Shown here piece by piece: positions 1-7,900 of a stretch of DNA of 24,248 nucleotides. The DNA lies in the NCBI RefSeq assembly GCF_039539605.1, contig NZ_BAABDL010000152.1, positions 1 through 24,248 on the forward strand. The letters run 5' to 3'. This DNA comes from Amphibacillus indicireducens (GTDB lineage Bacteria; Bacillota; Bacilli; Bacillales; Amphibacillaceae). Each line of letters begins with the position of its first letter. Within the stretch, counting starts at the first letter, position 1. The position numbers and the translations under genes were made by a program. The notes below the pieces were generated by a model. The model did not search any database and was not told the DNA's origin. It saw nothing but the letters and a program-made list of their open reading frames with translations.

Positions 1-364
1 TGCACTTAGTATATCAAAAAATCAACAGAACTGTTAAGAGGACGGCATTTAGATATTATTCAGTGTACACTACTTATTAATAAACCCTCTAATTCCTTTA
101 GCTTCAAGGCATTAGAGGAACTTATGTTTAATTAAGGATAAAGCTCAGGATTTTACTTCTAAATATGACATATGCCATTGATAATCGTGTAAAATCTATA
201 TTAGATAGAGCCTATAACTACTCTCGAAGATCTAACATTATTCAACATATTTAAAATGTGATAGGCACCTAGACATAACTTCTTAAAACATTTAACTTCA
301 TAATACTATTGAAAAAATCCCCTCAAACCCTTCATATGCGTAAGCCAGCCCTATTATAAAAAAA
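1..364. other. Left-edge stretch without a convincing gene
   Basis: I see no intact gene here. Short open frames exist on the plus strand, for example one ending in a stop near 135 and a 29-codon frame at 165-254, but none has a ribosome site or a family I recognise. The stretch is AT-rich and may hold decayed coding sequence. Its last part carries the left copy of the inverted repeat described at 328-344. An alternative is the tail of a broken gene that begins outside the window. Confidence 0.5.
328..344 (+). repeat. Left arm of inverted repeat around the recombinase gene
   Basis: The plus strand reads CCCTTCATATGCGTAAG. The reverse complement of 1347-1363 reads CCCTTCATCAGCGTAAG, so 15 of 17 positions match in inverted orientation. 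A third copy, CCCTTCATCAGCGAAAG, is on the minus strand at 1911-1927 in the middle of hsdS. The motif encodes the TLHQRK stretch of the HsdS conserved region. This arm lies just upstream of the recombinase ribosome site, so inversion between arms would change what lies in front of that gene. Use as a recombination site is inference. Confidence 0.6.
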
Positions 365-379
365 TTGGAGGAAATTACA

Positions 380-1312
380 ATGATCAATCAGAGTGACAAA
401 AATGAATTATTTCATGTTTACTACAAGCGTTGGATAATGATATACAAAGAAGGTGCGATACGTAAAGTTACTATGTCCAAATATTTGATGACCCATCAAT
501 GGGTTGAAAAGTTAATTCCAAATCTTTGTATATATCAGCTTAACCGTCTTACTTACCAGCAATTGCTGAATGACTATGCTGTCGAACACGAACGCCAAAC
601 AACAATGGATTTTCACCATCAGCTTAAAGGCGCAATCCTTGATGCGGTTGATGAGGGTTTAATCGACCGTGATCCAACTCGAAAAGCGATCATTAAAGGC
701 AAAACACCGCGTGAAAAAAAGACAAAGTATCTTAATCAATTTGAGTTGCACACTTTGCTAAGCCGATTAAACCTTGGAGCAGAAATCAACTGGGATTGGT
801 TTATTTTGTTGGTTGCCAAAACTGGGATACGTTTTTCCGAAGCACTAGCTTTAACACCCAATGATTTTGATTATATCCGCCAGATGCTATCCATTAATAA
901 AACCTGGGATTATAAGGGTGATGGAGGATTCTTACCCACTAAGAATCAATCTTCGGTTCGTAAAATACAACTCGACTGGCAAACGGTTATCCAATTCTCG
1001 CAATTAACTAAAGGGTTAATTGAGGATAAACCAATTTTTGTTAGTGATGATCGTAAAATCTATAATTCAACTGTAAATGACATTTTAGCACGTTGTTGTA
1101 AAAATGCTGACGTACCGTGTATTTCAATACATGGATTACGACATACACATGCTTCACTTTTGTTATTTGCTGGAGTATCAATCGCAAGTGTGGCTCGCAG
1201 GCTCGGACATGCTAGTATGACAACAACTCAGAGAACGTATCTCCACATCATCCAAGAGCTTGAAAATAAAGATGTGGACTTAGTCATGCGTTCTTTGTCT
1301 GCATTAAGTTAA
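380..1312 (+). CDS. Tyrosine recombinase (phage-integrase family) beside hsdS
   Basis: A 310-residue site-specific recombinase, a typical length for the family. The catalytic residues are visible: R151 in TGIRFSE, K188 in the beta-hairpin (PTKN), H251 and R254 in HGLRHTH, H277 in RLGHASM and the nucleophile Y287 in RTYLHI. The N-terminal 110 residues are the SAM-like DNA-binding part. The ATG at 380 is preferred over the TTG at 365 because GGAGG (367-371) lies 8 nt before it. It is the only plus-strand gene I accept here. It ends 28 nt from the 3' end of the convergent hsdS and is bracketed by an inverted repeat shared with hsdS. Recombinases next to type I hsdS genes are known to shuffle TRD segments, so that is the likely job. 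A decayed element integrase is the alternative. Confidence 0.9.
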   Translation: MINQSDKNELFHVYYKRWIMIYKEGAIRKVTMSKYLMTHQWVEKLIPNLCIYQLNRLTYQQLLNDYAVEHERQTTMDFHHQLKGAILDAVDEGLIDRDPTRKAIIKGKTPREKKTKYLNQFELHTLLSRLNLGAEINWDWFILLVAKTGIRFSEALALTPNDFDYIRQMLSINKTWDYKGDGGFLPTKNQSSVRKIQLDWQTVIQFSQLTKGLIEDKPIFVSDDRKIYNSTVNDILARCCKNADVPCISIHGLRHTHASLLLFAGVSIASVARRLGHASMTTTQRTYLHIIQELENKDVDLVMRSLSALS

Positions 1313-1340
1313 TCATCATCACTTACTGTTATTTATTGGT

Positions 1341-2474
1341 TTATGACTTACGCTGATGAAGGGTAATAGTGTTGTCTAATTCTTTGAAGAACTCACCGAT
1401 TTTTTCTTGTTCTTTTTTAAATGGGAAATTAAGTGTCATATTTTTAACAACTTTTGCATTTAACTTCGGCTGGGCTGTTCCCGTGTTATATTTCTCATAA
1501 TTTTGTTTTTCTAATAATTGCAATAAGAAATAATTTGACCCACACATCATTCTCATGATGTGTGCATGATTGTTAATCCAAAACTTCCCTTCAGGCAAAT
1601 AGGCTATTGGACTGTTTCTTGTAGTAATATTTGCTCCATCTTCCGCTAAAAGAACATACTCTCCTTCAAAAATATAATCTTCAACATAATCAATAATACC
1701 CGTTGCTCCATAGTAGGGATATTTACCATGTATTCGTTTCTCTGAATCAATAGGTATTCGTTTACCATTAAAAAATTCTACCATATCCCCCAGCTTACGC
1801 TGTTCCCAAGCGTCAGTGAATCCAGGGAAACGAATTTCAGGAACATTCGATCCATTTTTCGGGAACATTTTTTGAAGCAAACTTTTCTTCTTATCATGTA
1901 AGTGTTTTAGCTTTCGCTGATGAAGGGTGATAAGGTTGTCGAGTTGTGAGAAAAAACCACCTATTTCCTTCTGTTCTTCTTCAGTTGGAAGCATGATTAC
2001 TTGATTCTTCACTAAATCAGAATTCAAATTTACTTGACTTCCTGGCTGACCATATTTTTGCCACATAGGTCTAAACATTTCTAGCCATTGAAACATAAAC
2101 TCGCGATCAAATTTAGGATTAAGAAAAATTAAAAATCCATCATGTACACCCGTCTTAATGTAGTTTACGACAGGTTTACCAACAGTTGCGGCTATACTTA
2201 GCAACAAATGAGGGTCTGTAAGTACGCGGGTTTTTTCCTGCCCTAACTCTGAAATGCGTTGTTCAAGATGATGAATACGTCCATCTTGTTCAGTTACATC
2301 TGCAATTCGTAACCAACCAACATCAGAATTTTCATCAAACCATTTCGGGTCTTGAATAGGTCTTGGGCTTGCCCCACGAACAATATCAGCCAACTCTCCC
2401 AACCTACGCTGTTCCCAAGCCTCAGTAAATCCCGGGAATCTTAATTTTGGTATATTTGTGTTGTTTTCACTCAT
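1341..2474 (-). CDS. hsdS: Type I restriction-modification specificity subunit HsdS (two TRDs, shortened C terminus)
   Basis: HsdS selects the bipartite DNA target of a type I enzyme through two target-recognition domains separated by helical spacers. Both halves start with the same signature (KLRFPGFTEAWEQRRLG near residue 10, EIRFPGFTDAWEQRKLG near 215). Each TRD ends in an EEQ/KEQEKIG..LDN.ITLHQRK helix. After the first half the spacer continues LKHLHDKKKSLLQKMF. After the second it stops at LHQRKS, so about 15-20 expected residues are missing, exactly at the repeat shared with 328-344. AGGAG lies 7 nt before the ATG. The start overlaps the upstream rhuM-like fragment by ATGA. No adjacent hsdM exists, so partner and activity are uncertain. 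Confidence 0.9.
   Translation of the reverse strand: MSENNTNIPKLRFPGFTEAWEQRRLGELADIVRGASPRPIQDPKWFDENSDVGWLRIADVTEQDGRIHHLEQRISELGQEKTRVLTDPHLLLSIAATVGKPVVNYIKTGVHDGFLIFLNPKFDREFMFQWLEMFRPMWQKYGQPGSQVNLNSDLVKNQVIMLPTEEEQKEIGGFFSQLDNLITLHQRKLKHLHDKKKSLLQKMFPKNGSNVPEIRFPGFTDAWEQRKLGDMVEFFNGKRIPIDSEKRIHGKYPYYGATGIIDYVEDYIFEGEYVLLAEDGANITTRNSPIAYLPEGKFWINNHAHIMRMMCGSNYFLLQLLEKQNYEKYNTGTAQPKLNAKVVKNMTLNFPFKKEQEKIGEFFKELDNTITLHQRKS
1347..1363 (-). repeat. Right arm of inverted repeat, at the 3' end of hsdS
   Basis: The minus strand reads CCCTTCATCAGCGTAAG, matching 328-344 in inverted orientation at 15 of 17 positions and the mid-hsdS copy (1911-1927) in direct orientation at 16 of 17. The HsdS reading frame ends two codons after it, which suggests that the true HsdS tail was exchanged at this site. 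Confidence 0.6.
1796..1829 (-). repeat. Internal hsdS direct repeat, second TRD start
   Basis: These 34 bp match 2405-2438 at 31 positions and encode the FPGFT(E/D)AWEQR segment that opens each HsdS half. Near-identical DNA at both TRD starts allows TRD exchange or deletion by recombination. It could also simply reflect the internal symmetry of the protein. Confidence 0.7.
1911..1927 (-). repeat. Mid-hsdS copy of the recombination motif
   Basis: The minus strand reads CCCTTCATCAGCGAAAG, encoding LHQRK in the central helical spacer. It is a direct repeat of the motif at the hsdS 3' end and an inverted repeat of the one upstream of the recombinase gene. Recombination between 328-344 and this copy would invert the recombinase gene together with the second TRD. 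Confidence 0.55.
2405..2438 (-). repeat. Internal hsdS direct repeat, first TRD start
   Basis: First copy of the 34-bp repeat described at 1796-1829. It encodes FPGFTEAWEQR near the N terminus of HsdS. Confidence 0.7.
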
Positions 2475-2763
2475 GTCTGTTCTCCTTGTATCTTTTTAAT
2501 CTCTCTGTCAAAATCAGAAACGATTTTTTGATATTTGTTAAATTCTCTATATTCATCTATGGCTTTTTGCCTGGCTATGCTATCAGGAACAAGCCTGCGC
2601 CCCTCAAAAGCTTCATAACGATTATATTTTTCAAAAAACATTTCTTAGTTTAAGTTTTTCCTTCAATAGCATCGCACTAAGTGGTATGTGCAAATTCTGC
2701 ACTAACCACTTTTTCATCAACACTATACATAAAAAGTTGTCTTTCATTCATTGTATAAACCAT
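2471..2763 (-). pseudogene. Internally deleted RhuM-family gene remnant
   Basis: Two pieces are visible. At 2677-2763 a 28-codon frame runs to an early stop and contains DEKVVSAEFAHTT, with AIEGKT following in another frame. At 2471-2641 a 56-codon frame holds IARQKAIDEYREFNKYQ and SDFDREIKKI. These resemble respectively an N-proximal segment and the C-terminal end of RhuM-family proteins, which often accompany type I restriction loci and whose role is poorly known. The middle, probably about 200 residues, is missing. The last frame overlaps the hsdS start by ATGA, so it belonged to the hsdS operon. No good ribosome site precedes the ATG at 2641. The family call is from memory of motifs. Confidence 0.6.
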
Positions 2764-2800
2764 ATTCACCACACACTTTATAGACTTTTTTTGACCCCTT

Positions 2801-2922
2801 TAGTTTATAACTAAATCACCACTCAACATGTAAATGGCTTACGTAAGCCATTTCGTTATTTATTTTTTATAGCACTTGTACTTCTTTATCACGCACCATT
2901 GTTTTCTTCATTCCACTCCTGC
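2801..2922 (-). pseudogene. Decayed 3' end of a second hsdR
   Basis: The minus strand aligns with the last ~110 nt of the intact hsdR (4946-5060). TMVRDKEVQVL then a stop corresponds to TMAHDEEIQAL, followed by the segment matching KIKYRNGLRDAIYMLADEL with frame changes. A frame upstream reading QEWNE is also typical of HsdR tails. Stops and frameshifts make it non-coding. It is followed by rhuM-like sequence, the same order as to the right of the SIR2 gene. The copies are divergent, so they are either an old duplication or tails from two different hsd loci. Confidence 0.75.
2832..2853. repeat. Perfect 22-bp palindrome
   Basis: The half-site AAATGGCTTAC is followed directly by its reverse complement, with no mismatch. 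On the plus strand it is followed by a T-rich run (2854-2869, CGTTATTTATTTTTTA), so a plus-strand terminator is possible, but no plus-strand gene ends near it. It sits inside the decayed hsdR tail; the intact hsdR lacks the symmetry. Confidence 0.7.
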
Positions 2923-3129
2923 ACCGCAGCACACTTACTATTTTTGAAAATCTATTTTTTCTGTTTACAATCTGCTTATTATTTTATATACTAAACATAT
3001 ACTATTATTAATATCGCGCTAAACAGTAGGTGTCTATCTATAGATGCTAAATCTGGAAGGTGTGTTTAGATGAATTAAGGGTTTCCTGTACGGTGTTTGT
3101 TTACAAATGCTTGAGTCAGGAAGCTCTTT
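2923..3129. other. AT-rich gap after the SIR2 gene
   Basis: No gene, RNA or convincing terminator is visible between the SIR2 stop and the decayed hsdR tail. Confidence 0.5.
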
Positions 3130-4695
3130 TTATTTACCCCATTTCAAGTAATCGTATATCAGGATAAGCCTTCTTAGATGCGTTCTTATTTGCGCACTTA
3201 CATTCTGCAATACATTTACATCTTCTGAAAAAATCTCCTTTAGTACGTTCTCAAGATCCTCAATTATAATTTGCGGTTCTTCAAGATGCGACATCAACCT
3301 TAAAGCACGCTCTAATGATTTTTTCTCTTGTCTCCAAATTTGTTGTACAGAGGTATAGTGACCCAAACTCTTTCTGTTTTTTTGGATTGAAGGTGAAATG
3401 ATTTTATCAAAATCTAACATAATTGCTATTTCCCTACACTCCGGAAACTCTTTTGTTGCCTCTCCTAGATATTTATTGACTGGGAGCCTTCCTGAGTTTT
3501 GTCTCAACACTTTTGGAAAAGCATATTCCAACATTTCATCCGCGGTAAAGCCTAAGTCTCCTATTATAATATCGCGGTACCATTCATTTCCGTCAATTCC
3601 GTTTAACCCCTTTAGCCCCAAATCTGAAACTTTCCCAATAGCTAGCACTAATTCTTCATCATCTACCCGTGTATCATCCAAAGCAGCTACTCTTAAATTG
3701 TTAGTGGTCATATTTGTAACAGTATAATTGTACAGCTCTTCCTTAAAACGGCGTAGGATTTTCACAGGCAACTTTGTTTTCTTTTTTTCTAATGCCTTGT
3801 ACAAAATCAAAAAGTCAGATAGAGTTACCTTTTTCATAATTAGCGGTTTGTTATTGATCATTATCGTAAATGGACTAATTTCTACCCCCACCATATCTGG
3901 CTTATATTCAACAAATATAAAACGATCTTCAAGTATTGAGAGTTGTTTTTCATCCAAGCAATCCACGATAGATTTCAGAATGTTTTGTATATTTGTATCT
4001 CCGATAGAGTATCCAACAAAAATAATAGGATATTCCATAAAAATCGTCATTAACTTTGCAGCAAGGTATGCGCTTTTCTTTTCAAACATGACGTAATCAT
4101 ATTCATTAATAATAATGCTATCGGGTTTTTCGACTGAACCATGAATTTTGTATATTTCTGCAATACCTTGAATTGCCGAAAATATTAATTCGGTTTGACC
4201 AATATATTTTGTAAATCCCTGTAATGTATCTTCAAGAAAAGAATCATAATTTGTTGTTATGATCCCCGCGATGCTCTTTTCGGAAATCTGAGCAAGTTTA
4301 CTTATCTCTTCCTTATATTTTGGATTAACTATAGTTTGGCTTTTAATAAAAGTAGCTATTTCAGCCTTGAATGGCGAGAAACCTTGTCCTTTGATATCTT
4401 TCAACACCTTTTCATCAACGGTTCTCATTGCGGGGTCAGCAAACCATTTAAAATCATAATCCTTCTGAATTAATTCCGCAACTTTAGGCATAATACCTGC
4501 TCTACATTCAAATCCTTTCGCTTTATTTTCATAGGAATTATAAGTGAAATCATCATTGTTGTTAATTATCTTTGCAAAATGTTCCAATAAACCTTTCCAA
4601 TCTGGTAGATTCAAATATCTTCGCGATAACCCTGAACCCACAAAGAGAATAGGTGTTGCATTAAACCCGTGAACAAGTTCTTCAATTTTCGACAA
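3130..4695 (-). CDS. SIR2-domain protein, probable anti-phage NAD-consuming effector
   Basis: A 521-residue protein with an N-terminal SIR2 fold (about 10-300): GSGLS (20-24) for NAD binding, TTNYD (147-151) with N149 and D151, KIHGS (183-187) with catalytic H185, NEYDY (197-201) and GYSIGDTN (228-235). SIR2 domains of this sort act as NADases in bacterial defence systems such as Thoeris ThsA, DSR and SIR2-HerA. The C-terminal ~220 residues match none of the partners I know: no SLOG, STAND or helicase motifs. No transmembrane segment is evident. The start is TTG, with AGGTG 7 nt upstream; no nearby in-frame ATG fits. It follows hsdR on the same strand after 250 bp holding a rhuM-like fragment and a hairpin. 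NADase activity and defence role are inference from motifs and position. Confidence 0.85.
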   Translation of the reverse strand: MSKIEELVHGFNATPILFVGSGLSRRYLNLPDWKGLLEHFAKIINNNDDFTYNSYENKAKGFECRAGIMPKVAELIQKDYDFKWFADPAMRTVDEKVLKDIKGQGFSPFKAEIATFIKSQTIVNPKYKEEISKLAQISEKSIAGIITTNYDSFLEDTLQGFTKYIGQTELIFSAIQGIAEIYKIHGSVEKPDSIIINEYDYVMFEKKSAYLAAKLMTIFMEYPIIFVGYSIGDTNIQNILKSIVDCLDEKQLSILEDRFIFVEYKPDMVGVEISPFTIMINNKPLIMKKVTLSDFLILYKALEKKKTKLPVKILRRFKEELYNYTVTNMTTNNLRVAALDDTRVDDEELVLAIGKVSDLGLKGLNGIDGNEWYRDIIIGDLGFTADEMLEYAFPKVLRQNSGRLPVNKYLGEATKEFPECREIAIMLDFDKIISPSIQKNRKSLGHYTSVQQIWRQEKKSLERALRLMSHLEEPQIIIEDLENVLKEIFSEDVNVLQNVSAQIRTHLRRLILIYDYLKWGK

Positions 4696-4734
4696 AACAA
4701 TACACCTGCCTCACATATTTATTCACTCTTTCGT

Positions 4735-4760
4735 AAGGTTTTCTAAAATGATTAAACCTT
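4735..4760 (-). promoter_or_regulatory. Hairpin between hsdR and the SIR2 gene
   Basis: AAGGTTT (4735-4741) pairs with AAACCTT (4754-4760) over a 12-nt loop, ending 39 nt before the SIR2 start codon. No T-run follows on the minus strand, so it is not a standard terminator. It may be an mRNA processing or stability site, or chance in AT-rich DNA. Confidence 0.3.
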
Positions 4761-4767
4761 CCACCCA

Positions 4768-4914
4768 CTAGTCAACAGACGATAAGACACAGTCGTTCTT
4801 ACCTAGTATACTTACTCCTATTTTAATAACAATCACATCTTTCGTTAGCATTTTCCCTTCAATCTCGCCATATTGAGTGGTATTTTCCAAAACGGAAACA
4901 ACCACTTTTTCGTC
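4768..4914 (-). pseudogene. RhuM-like fragment downstream of hsdR
   Basis: An open stretch of 48 codons with no proper start reads DEKVVVSVLENTTQYGEIEGK and then LTKDVIVIKIGVSILG before a stop. This resembles an N-proximal RhuM-family segment, where a TTQHGAIEGKTQ-like motif precedes a YYNLD.IISVGYRV-like motif. It matches the fragment at 2663-2718 (DEKVV...TT...IEGK), which also lies just after an hsdR tail. The rest of the gene is absent and the SIR2 gene follows instead. The RhuM assignment is an inference from recalled motifs. Confidence 0.55.
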
Positions 4915-4945
4915 TTATTCACTAGACTAAAAGATAACTCTTTAC

Positions 4946-7900
4946 CTAGTGGTTTACAACCAACTCATCAGCTAACATATAAATAGCATCACGTAAGCCG
5001 TTACGGTATTTAATTTTTGACAGTGCCTGTATTTCTTCATCATGTGCCATTGTCTGGTAATCATTACTTGCTTGAGCGATGATGTCCCGAATCTGCCCAG
5101 TATCATCCAAGTCTTGCAAACCAAAACGGTGCCGACTGAAAAGCTCACGCATCTGAGCGCTTGTGATAATATCTGTGATCCCCCATTTCACACGAAAGTC
5201 TAAGAACATCCGATCAAGGTTCACAATATTCGCCGCTTGAATGATTGATTCACTATCAGCTAGTCTCACAGGATATTTATAATTTGAACCTTCTGGCGGA
5301 AAATCCCCTTTAATAATTGCGGTTGCAGCATTCATAATCTTAGCTGCGTAATTTCGATCATCCAACCCATTGGCAAATTGATTGATTTTCTCTTGCGTTT
5401 CTTTAGCTTCTGCCGTTTGACCGTAATGGACTTGATTTAATAATTGTTCTACTAATTCCGTTAAATAATCGTAGTCAACTTTTACATCCTTAACGTGTGT
5501 CATCCTTAATTCAATCTGATACAGTGGAATTTTCTTCTCTTTTGAAATATGCTGTTTTAATTCATTCGTTAAAACAGTCGTCAACATCACTTCTTGTTCT
5601 GAAGTCATTCCTAGATTTTCAACTAAATCATCAGGATTGTCATAGTTAAAACCGACCTCATGCCCGTCCACTTCCTCTGGATCATACTGTTTTAACTTTG
5701 CCATGCCGATATTATATTCACGCAATAAATCCAACATATAATCTTTTTGTTTTTCAGACGGTGGTAGTTGTTCAAAATCACTTGTTAAACTTGCCAATTT
5801 ATCAACCACTTTTTTCACTTCATCGAACACATCTTCAAACGGCTTGGCGATCACACCATCCTTTTGGTTGGATTCCCGTTGATCATCCTCTGATAAAATT
5901 GCAGAATCCTTATTCGCATAGATTGCTAAAGCCTTATTCATCAACTTTTCGTTTTGGGCTGGCCAACGGTAATTTACAATTCGTCCCCAAGGTTTTTCTT
6001 GCATATCAGCAATACGATTTGTTCTTGAGTAAGCTTGAATAAGTCCAGATCCTTTTAGGGTTCTGTCAACATATAATGTATTAAGTTCAGGTGCATCAAA
6101 ACCAGTCAAAAGCTGGTCAACGACAATCACAAGGTCAAGATAATTCTTGTCTGTTACAGACTTATTCAAACGGCTTGTCACATCTTGCGTGTAACCCGCT
6201 ACGTCATCCATACCCCAATCTGTTCCAAACTCTTTATTGTAGGCCATAATCGCATCATACAATCCTTGATTCGTCGCAAGCATACTATCATTATTAGACG
6301 AGTTTTGACTAAAGGTCACAGCAACTTTTAATGTTTGTCCGCCATTTTGTTTATTTTCTGCATTGACACGTTGAAATTCACGAAAATACATCATCGCCAT
6401 TGGTGTACTCGCTTTCCCACCACCTACATGTGTCGTAAATAAAGCATTATATCTGCCTTCATTTGAGCGATTACGCCAATTTTTGAAGATATCCTCGACA
6501 ACCAATTTGATGTGGTCAGGATTTTCATCATAGAAACTTGGTTCGACCGCATCATCCATATCTTCTTGTGTGAGATTATTAATTTTTTCTTGAATTTGCT
6601 CTTCCGTCCACTTGGGGTAGCGTTCGCGATAGAAGGTTGGTAGATAGGTTTTTCTCATTTGTTCCTCGTCAATCGTCGTTTGAAAGTCGACTTTGAATCC
6701 TAAAACATTTCTATCTGCTATCGCTTCCCGAATCGTATAGGCGTGTAACAACGGACCAAAGATATCTTCCGTGCGCAAACCAGTCGTTGTTTCATCAAAC
6801 ATAGGAGTTCCCGTATAACCAACCCAGGCCGATCTCTTAAAGGCTTTTTGGATGGTTGCAAAACTTTCTCCCCCTGTCGAACGATGCGCTTCATCAACAA
6901 TAAAGACGATATTCTTTTCTGGCGCTTTAAAATTCTTACGTTTAACTAGAGTGTCTAGTTTTTGCACTGACGTAACAATAATGCTATTATCTTTACTCTT
7001 AAGTTTACGGCTCAGGTCATTTGTGTTGTTCGTATTTTGAACACTTCCCAGCATATCATCACTTGCATCTGGATCGTAGGCTTTGTAGTTCTCATTTGTT
7101 TGCTTTGTCAAAGCAATTCTATCAACCACAAAAACGACTTTATCAACCTTTGGCATTCGGCTTGCTAGCCACGCAGTCTTGAAGCTTGTAATTGTTTTCC
7201 CCGAACCCGTTGTGTGCCAAATATAGCCAACCTTATTAGTTCCAAGTTCAAAATCCGCTCGTTTCAAATTTTCAATCACATTTTGAGTCGCATAAACTTG
7301 GTAAGGCCGCATCACTTTAAGCATTTGCTTATTTTTTGTACCATCTAAAATCATGTAGTTTGTCGCCATTTGATGTGCCATCGGTATGGACAACATTGAA
7401 TCGGCAAATTCTTTCCAGTTTCGTACAATTGTATTGTCACTTTTACGTTGCCAGTTAAAGGCGAAGTCTTTATTGAACTTATCAGCTGTGGTATTTGCCA
7501 TGTACTTCACATTATTCGGTGTTATCGCCACCAAAATTTGCAAAGTAGAGAAAATATCACGATACTGATTTTCATCGGCATATTGATGCATTTGATTTAA
7601 GGCCTCGTCAACATTCCGAGTATCACGTTTTTCTTCTATTTGAATGATGGGTAGACCATTAATAAGAAGAGTCGTGTCAAATGTACGGTCTTGTTTTCCC
7701 GTAATCACAGCCGGACGATTAATTTGATTGACTACTTGATAGACCGTATCGCCAGCACCAATTTGCTTTTGATCGAAAACCGTCAAAAATACATGACGAC
7801 CATCATCCAAATCAATTTCAATTTGTGATACGCCATTTAAACCATATAAAAACTGCCCTGCCTCATATGGCGTTTGGATATCTGAAATGATCTTTTTTAC

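Noticed and set aside
3..80. Possible tail of an ISL3-type transposase (INRTVKRTAF)
   Set aside because: The resemblance is short and degenerate, with no terminal repeats seen.
165..254. 29-codon plus-strand frame (MTYAIDNRVKSILDRAYNYS)
   Set aside because: It looks vaguely like part of a helical domain of a larger protein, but it has no ribosome site or continuation and no family I can defend.
352..357. TATTAT as -10 of the recombinase gene
   Set aside because: No -35 at proper spacing, and the transcript would begin almost at the ribosome site.
328..1363. Insertion sequence with terminal inverted repeats around the recombinase gene
   Set aside because: The arms match hsdS coding sequence, not IS ends, and the enzyme is a tyrosine recombinase; a specificity-switching site fits better.
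2447..2653. 68-codon plus-strand frame with a hydrophobic start
   Set aside because: It is antisense to the hsdS start and the rhuM-like fragment, which explain this DNA better; no ribosome site.
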